Assembly: GCA_902364645.1 (NCBI GenBank)
Contig: CABJEP010000001.1
Span: 240,375 to 304,374, forward strand
Length of the DNA: 64,000 bases
From: Coriobacteriaceae bacterium
Lineage (GTDB): Bacteria; Actinomycetota; Coriobacteriia; Coriobacteriales; Coriobacteriaceae
Reading direction: 5' to 3'
The notes under the pieces were generated by a model. That model was not told the DNA's origin. It ran no database searches and saw nothing but the letters and a program-made list of their open reading frames with translations. A program made the position numbers and the translations under genes. The stretch's first letter is position 1; each line of letters starts with the position of its first letter. This document shows, in pieces, positions 60,742 to 64,000 of this stretch.

Positions 60742-61383
60742 CTACTCCTCGCCCGTCAGTTTGGCGGATAGGTGCTCGAGCGCATGGAATCGATGGCTGA
60801 TGGCGTTCTTCTCGTCCGCCGTCAGCTCGGCCATGGTCTTGCCCGGCGTGTCGACCGGCAGGAACAGCGGGTCGTAGCCAAAGCCGTGATCGCCGCGGCC
60901 CTCGTGTGCGATAGTGCCCTCGCAGGCGCCCTCACCATAGGTGACCAAACCGTCCGTGTCGATGAGCGCAACGACGCTCCTAAAGCGCGCGGTGCGATCC
61001 TCGTCGGCCACGCCCTCCAGATTCACGAGAAGCTTGGCGTTGTTGGCGGCATCGTCTCCGTGCACGCCCGCATAGCGCGCGCTATACACGCCAGGCTCGC
61101 CGTCCAGGGCATCAACGACCAGGCCAGAATCGTCGGCAATGGCCATAAGGCCCGTCTCCTCGACCGCAGCCTGCGCCTTGATGATGGCGTTCTCCAAAAA
61201 CGTCGTGCCGTTTTCCTCGGGGTCCTCAAAATCGCCCAGCTGGCCGAGCGCCACAAAGCGAACCTCGGGCATGACCTTGCCTAAAATGGCCTCGATCTCG
61301 GTGAGCTTATGGGCGTTGCCCGTTGCCACGACAATGGTCGCCGCCGGGTCGAGGGTGTCGATGTCGATCTTCTCAAGTGCCAT
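60742..61383 (-). CDS. rdgB: XTP/dITP diphosphatase (RdgB/HAM1)
   Basis: 213 residues. VVATGNAHKLTEIEAIL, ADDSGLVVDALDGEPGVYSARYAG and DHGFGYDPLF are the HAM1 motifs. It removes non-canonical purine nucleotides. It lies downstream of rph and a family E repeat. Start 61383 has CAAGGAGA. Confidence 0.95.
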   Translation of the reverse strand: MALEKIDIDTLDPAATIVVATGNAHKLTEIEAILGKVMPEVRFVALGQLGDFEDPEENGTTFLENAIIKAQAAVEETGLMAIADDSGLVVDALDGEPGVYSARYAGVHGDDAANNAKLLVNLEGVADEDRTARFRSVVALIDTDGLVTYGEGACEGTIAHEGRGDHGFGYDPLFLPVDTPGKTMAELTADEKNAISHRFHALEHLSAKLTGEE

Positions 61384-61490
61384 GAGTGGTCTCCTTGTCT
61401 CTATAGCAATGCCGCGCCGAGGGCGACGAGGGCCTCCGCCTCTCCCCTCTCAATCAACGGCAGTCTTATACTTCGACGTTTTCCCAGATA

Positions 61491-61528
61491 AAACCTGCCA
61501 AAATAAACCTGTCCCTTTTTGGCAGGTT
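61491..61528. repeat. Palindromic repeat, family E
   Basis: AAACCTGCCAAAA and TTTTTGGCAGGTT around TAAACCTGTCCC; mirror of the copy at 25253. Its right arm runs into the rph stop codon. Confidence 0.82.
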
Positions 61529-62252
61529 AGGCGATGGCTTGGCGCTGAAGCTCGATGAGCTCGGCGATGCCTTTGTCGCCCAAGTCGAGCAGGGCGTTGA
61601 GGCGCTTACGGTCAAAGGGCGCCTGCTCGCCAGTGCCCTGGAGCTCGATCATCTCACCGGTGTCGGTGGCAACGAGGTTCATGTCGACTTCGGCATGGCT
61701 GTCCTCGGAATAATCGAGGTCAAGCAGCGTATTGCCGTCGACAACGCCCATGGAGATTGCAGCCACCTGGCCGGTAAGCGGGATGCGCTCGATCTTGCCC
61801 GCCTCGACCCACATGGCGAGGGCGTCGTGCAGCGCCACCCAGGCGCCGGTGATGCTCGCTGTACGCGTGCCGCCATCGGCCTGAATCACATCGCAGTCGA
61901 CGGTGACGGTGTACTCGCCGAGCGCCTTCATGTTGACGACGGTACGCAGGCTGCGGCCAATGAGGCGCTCGATCTCCATGGAGCGGCCCTTGCGGTTGGC
62001 GTGTTCGCGCTTGCAGCGCTTGCCGGTCGACGTCGGCAGCATGGCGTATTCCGCGGTCACCCAGCCGGCCTTAGCTCCCTTTCGCCAGCCCGGCACGCCC
62101 TCCTCGATAGTGGCGGCGCACAGCACGCGCGTGTCGCCGAACTCGGCCAGGCACGAACCGTGGGCGTGCTTCATGACGCCACGGGTGAGCTTAACGGGAC
62201 GCAACTCGTTGGCGGCGCGGCCGTTGGCGCGGTTGACCTGCATGTACTCCAT
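61527..62252 (-). CDS. rph: Ribonuclease PH
   Basis: 241 residues, phosphate-dependent 3' exonuclease that trims t[56 protein letters not shown] and [19 protein letters not shown] are typical. Start 62252 has GAAAGGA. Between murI and rdgB, a common order. Confidence 0.96.
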   Translation of the reverse strand: MEYMQVNRANGRAANELRPVKLTRGVMKHAHGSCLAEFGDTRVLCAATIEEGVPGWRKGAKAGWVTAEYAMLPTSTGKRCKREHANRKGRSMEIERLIGRSLRTVVNMKALGEYTVTVDCDVIQADGGTRTASITGAWVALHDALAMWVEAGKIERIPLTGQVAAISMGVVDGNTLLDLDYSEDSHAEVDMNLVATDTGEMIELQGTGEQAPFDRKRLNALLDLGDKGIAELIELQRQAIA

Positions 62253-62306
62253 AGAAAGATCCTTTCGGCAAAAAATGTGGCGAAGGCTTTGGCGGCGGCC
62301 TTGCAT

Positions 62307-63191
62307 CTATTTCAGCTCATCGATATCGATATGCTCAATGCTCTTGAGCGGCTGACCAAAGATAAAGCTGCCCGCCACCGCAAACTCGGCAATGTTATCG
62401 GCCGTCGTGGCAAAACGATGCTGCGGCTCGGCGGCGTCGCCCGCCAGCTGCTCGCGGCGCGTGAGGATATCGGTCAGCTCGCGCGTGGTCTCCTCGGCGG
62501 AACTCACGACGCGCACCCCAGGCCCCAGCGCATGACGGATAGGTCCCACCAACAGCGGAAAATGCGTACAGCCGAGCACCACGGTATCGATACCGTGGTC
62601 GCGCAGCGGCTCAACCGTGGCACCCACCAGCGCACGCACGGCAGGCGTATCGAAGATGTCCTCGTTCTCAAGCCACTGTTCCTGCAGATGTGCACCCGAG
62701 GCGAGCTCGTGTTCGACAACCTCGACAAAGCTCGAGGCAGGACAACCGTATACATCGACGCCGGCATCCAGATCCTGGATGGCGCGCGTGTAGGCGCCCG
62801 ATCGAATGGTGAGGTTGGTGGCGAGCACGCCCACCCGGCGCGTGCGAGTGCTGTTGATTGCCGCGCGTGCGCCCGGTGCGATCACACCGATGACGGGAAC
62901 GTCGAGCACCTGCTGGGCCAGACGCAAGGCCGCAGCGGTCGCCGTGTTGCAGGCGATGACCATAATCTTGACGTCGTGCTTCGACAGCCAACGGCCCGCC
63001 TGCAACGCAAACGAGCGCACCTCATCCTCGGTGCGCGTGCCGTAGGGGCAGCGTTTTGTGTCGCCGAAGTAGTAGACGGACTCGTGCGGCAGCGCCGTCG
63101 CGATGGCGCGCGCAACCGTCAGACCACCAAGACCCGAGTCGAATACGCCAATAGGGCGCGTGTCCCCGGCCAGATTCTTGATATCGGACAT
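62307..63191 (-). CDS. murI: Glutamate racemase
   Basis: 294 residues. PIGVFDSGLGGLTVARAI at the start, catalytic Cys in VIACNTATAAAL and GCTHFPLLVGPI. It makes D-glutamate for peptidoglycan. ATG 63191 is preceded by GGTGAGGT; upstream in-frame sequence overlaps the HAD gene and is not conserved. Confidence 0.95.
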   Translation of the reverse strand: MSDIKNLAGDTRPIGVFDSGLGGLTVARAIATALPHESVYYFGDTKRCPYGTRTEDEVRSFALQAGRWLSKHDVKIMVIACNTATAAALRLAQQVLDVPVIGVIAPGARAAINSTRTRRVGVLATNLTIRSGAYTRAIQDLDAGVDVYGCPASSFVEVVEHELASGAHLQEQWLENEDIFDTPAVRALVGATVEPLRDHGIDTVVLGCTHFPLLVGPIRHALGPGVRVVSSAEETTRELTDILTRREQLAGDAAEPQHRFATTADNIAEFAVAGSFIFGQPLKSIEHIDIDELK

Positions 63192-63244
63192 TACCTCACC
63201 AGATTCTCTCTCGAAAAGACATATCCAAGTGCGGCGACGCCGCG

Positions 63245-64000
63245 CTACGAACGCGCCGTGACCAGCAGCTCTGCCGTCGCCGCCCAACCGTCGACAATTT
63301 TGCCGCGCGTAACGAAAGCGTTCTCGCAAGCAGCCAGGAACTCGGGCGCGCCGGCGCTCGTCAGGCCATTCTCGACCAGGCAGAACGTGCCCACGTGATC
63401 GGCCATGTAGAAGTCGGACTCGGAATCGCCGAGCGCGAGCGTCTCCTCGCGCTCGATCCCCAGGTGCTCGCAGAAGCGCGCAATGGCGACGCCTTTGTTG
63501 AGGCCCGCGGGGTTGATGTTGAATGCACGACCGTCCTCGACGCGATCGAGCTCGAGCGTCGTCGGCTTGGACAGATGCGTCAGGTGACCGTTACAGGCCC
63601 ACACCAGGCCACAGCCGGCCTCGTCGAGGATGGCCTGCGCCTCGTCATCGGGGATGTCGCCGCGCATGCCGACGGTAACCTCGCGGTACTTGTAGCCGGT
63701 CGACATGTCGTTGTGATACTCGATCTTGTGCGGCCAGCGGGCGAGGATCTTCTCGCACACGCCAGTCTGCTCGATCACCTGGTGCGGCGTGAGACCGCAA
63801 GATGGGTCGTAGGGCATATCGCCGGTCAGATACTCCCAATCGTTGGCCTTGAGATCGTACATGACCAGGCCACCCATCTCACCAATGTAGGAGTTGAGGC
63901 CGAGCACGCGCGCATCCTCGTGGATCATGGTGCGGTTGCGGCCCGAGGTGGGAACCACTTGGATGCCGGCGCGAGCAAGTGCCACGACAGCCTCGACGAG
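63245..64000 (-). CDS. HAD-superfamily (Cof-like, IIB) hydrolase, 5' part missing
   Basis: At least 251 residues; the start is beyond the right edge, so the first Asp motif is not seen. VVPTSGRN is HAD motif II, NKGVAIARFCEHLGI supplies the Lys, and ALGDSESDFYMAD is motif IV (GDxxxD). The cap insertion (residues about 40-160) fits type IIB. Such enzymes dephosphorylate sugar or flavin phosphates; the substrate cannot be read. Confidence 0.88.
   Translation of the reverse strand, partial: LVEAVVALARAGIQVVPTSGRNRTMIHEDARVLGLNSYIGEMGGLVMYDLKANDWEYLTGDMPYDPSCGLTPHQVIEQTGVCEKILARWPHKIEYHNDMSTGYKYREVTVGMRGDIPDDEAQAILDEAGCGLVWACNGHLTHLSKPTTLELDRVEDGRAFNINPAGLNKGVAIARFCEHLGIEREETLALGDSESDFYMADHVGTFCLVENGLTSAGAPEFLAACENAFVTRGKIVDGWAATAELLVTARS

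Overview
The window looks like a chromosomal segment of a high-GC, Gram-positive anaerobe of the class Coriobacteriia, most likely Collinsella or a close relative. This rests on protein content and base usage (Coriobacteriia-like ribosomal proteins, a FeoA-FeoB fusion, DisA, ClpC, the MEP pathway, Veg, several PTS genes) and on many short palindromic intergenic repeats built on GGGGACAGGCACCTTTG-like text. It is an inference from reading, not a database match.

Layout. 1-580: the 5' end of rplJ (L10) with a probable attenuator and a nested inverted repeat. 580-6800: PLP aminotransferase, DNA-deoxyinosine glycosylase, a GH13 amylase, an MFS exporter and two unknown proteins. 6890-10918: a sugar island with a GH4 phospho-glycosidase, an RpiR regulator and a PTS EIICB permease. 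11233-17753: FeoA-FeoB iron transporter, then an arginine module (APC antiporter, DDAH/arginine-deiminase-family hydrolase, divergent GntR regulator with its likely operator). 17868-25254: esterase, PTS EIIA, asnS, a HTH/WYL-type regulator and a three-gene TrpXYZ-type ABC transporter. 25410-29073: a decayed secreted-protein gene, MscS, an unusual cytosolic BMP-family protein and a metallophosphoesterase. 29102-30554: an IS3-family element inserted in a palindromic repeat. 30762-32433: an ECF sigma factor with its membrane regulator. 32785-34204: a wrecked leucine operon (leuA' fused to 'leuB by deletion) that still carries a leucine leader peptide and attenuator. 34391-38772: core translation and secretion genes (rplA, rplK, nusG, secE, tRNA-Trp, rpmG, tuf, tRNA-Met/Thr/Tyr). 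38773-39860: repeat-rich gap with tRNA-Thr. 39864-45382: NYN protein, rlmB, cysS, ispF, ispD, disA. 45554-50795: Mn riboswitch-mntP, hipBA toxin-antitoxin, pepD, a RelB/PIN toxin-antitoxin pair. 50920-64000: clpC, thrE-like exporter, lysS with an added tRNA-binding domain, greA, tatA, tRNA-Pro, ispE, veg, dtd, rdgB, rph, murI and a truncated HAD phosphatase.

How it fits together. Most of the window is housekeeping. The accessory layer comprises carbohydrate uptake (GH4/PTS, EIIA, GH13), arginine-type catabolism, amino-acid export and uptake, two toxin-antitoxin modules and one IS. The leu relic suggests leucine auxotrophy unless another copy exists. The usual rplK-rplA-rplJ-rplL order is split: rplKA and rplJ lie on the same strand but about 34 kb apart. 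At least five families of palindromic repeats (called A to E here) sit almost only between genes, often just after stop codons.
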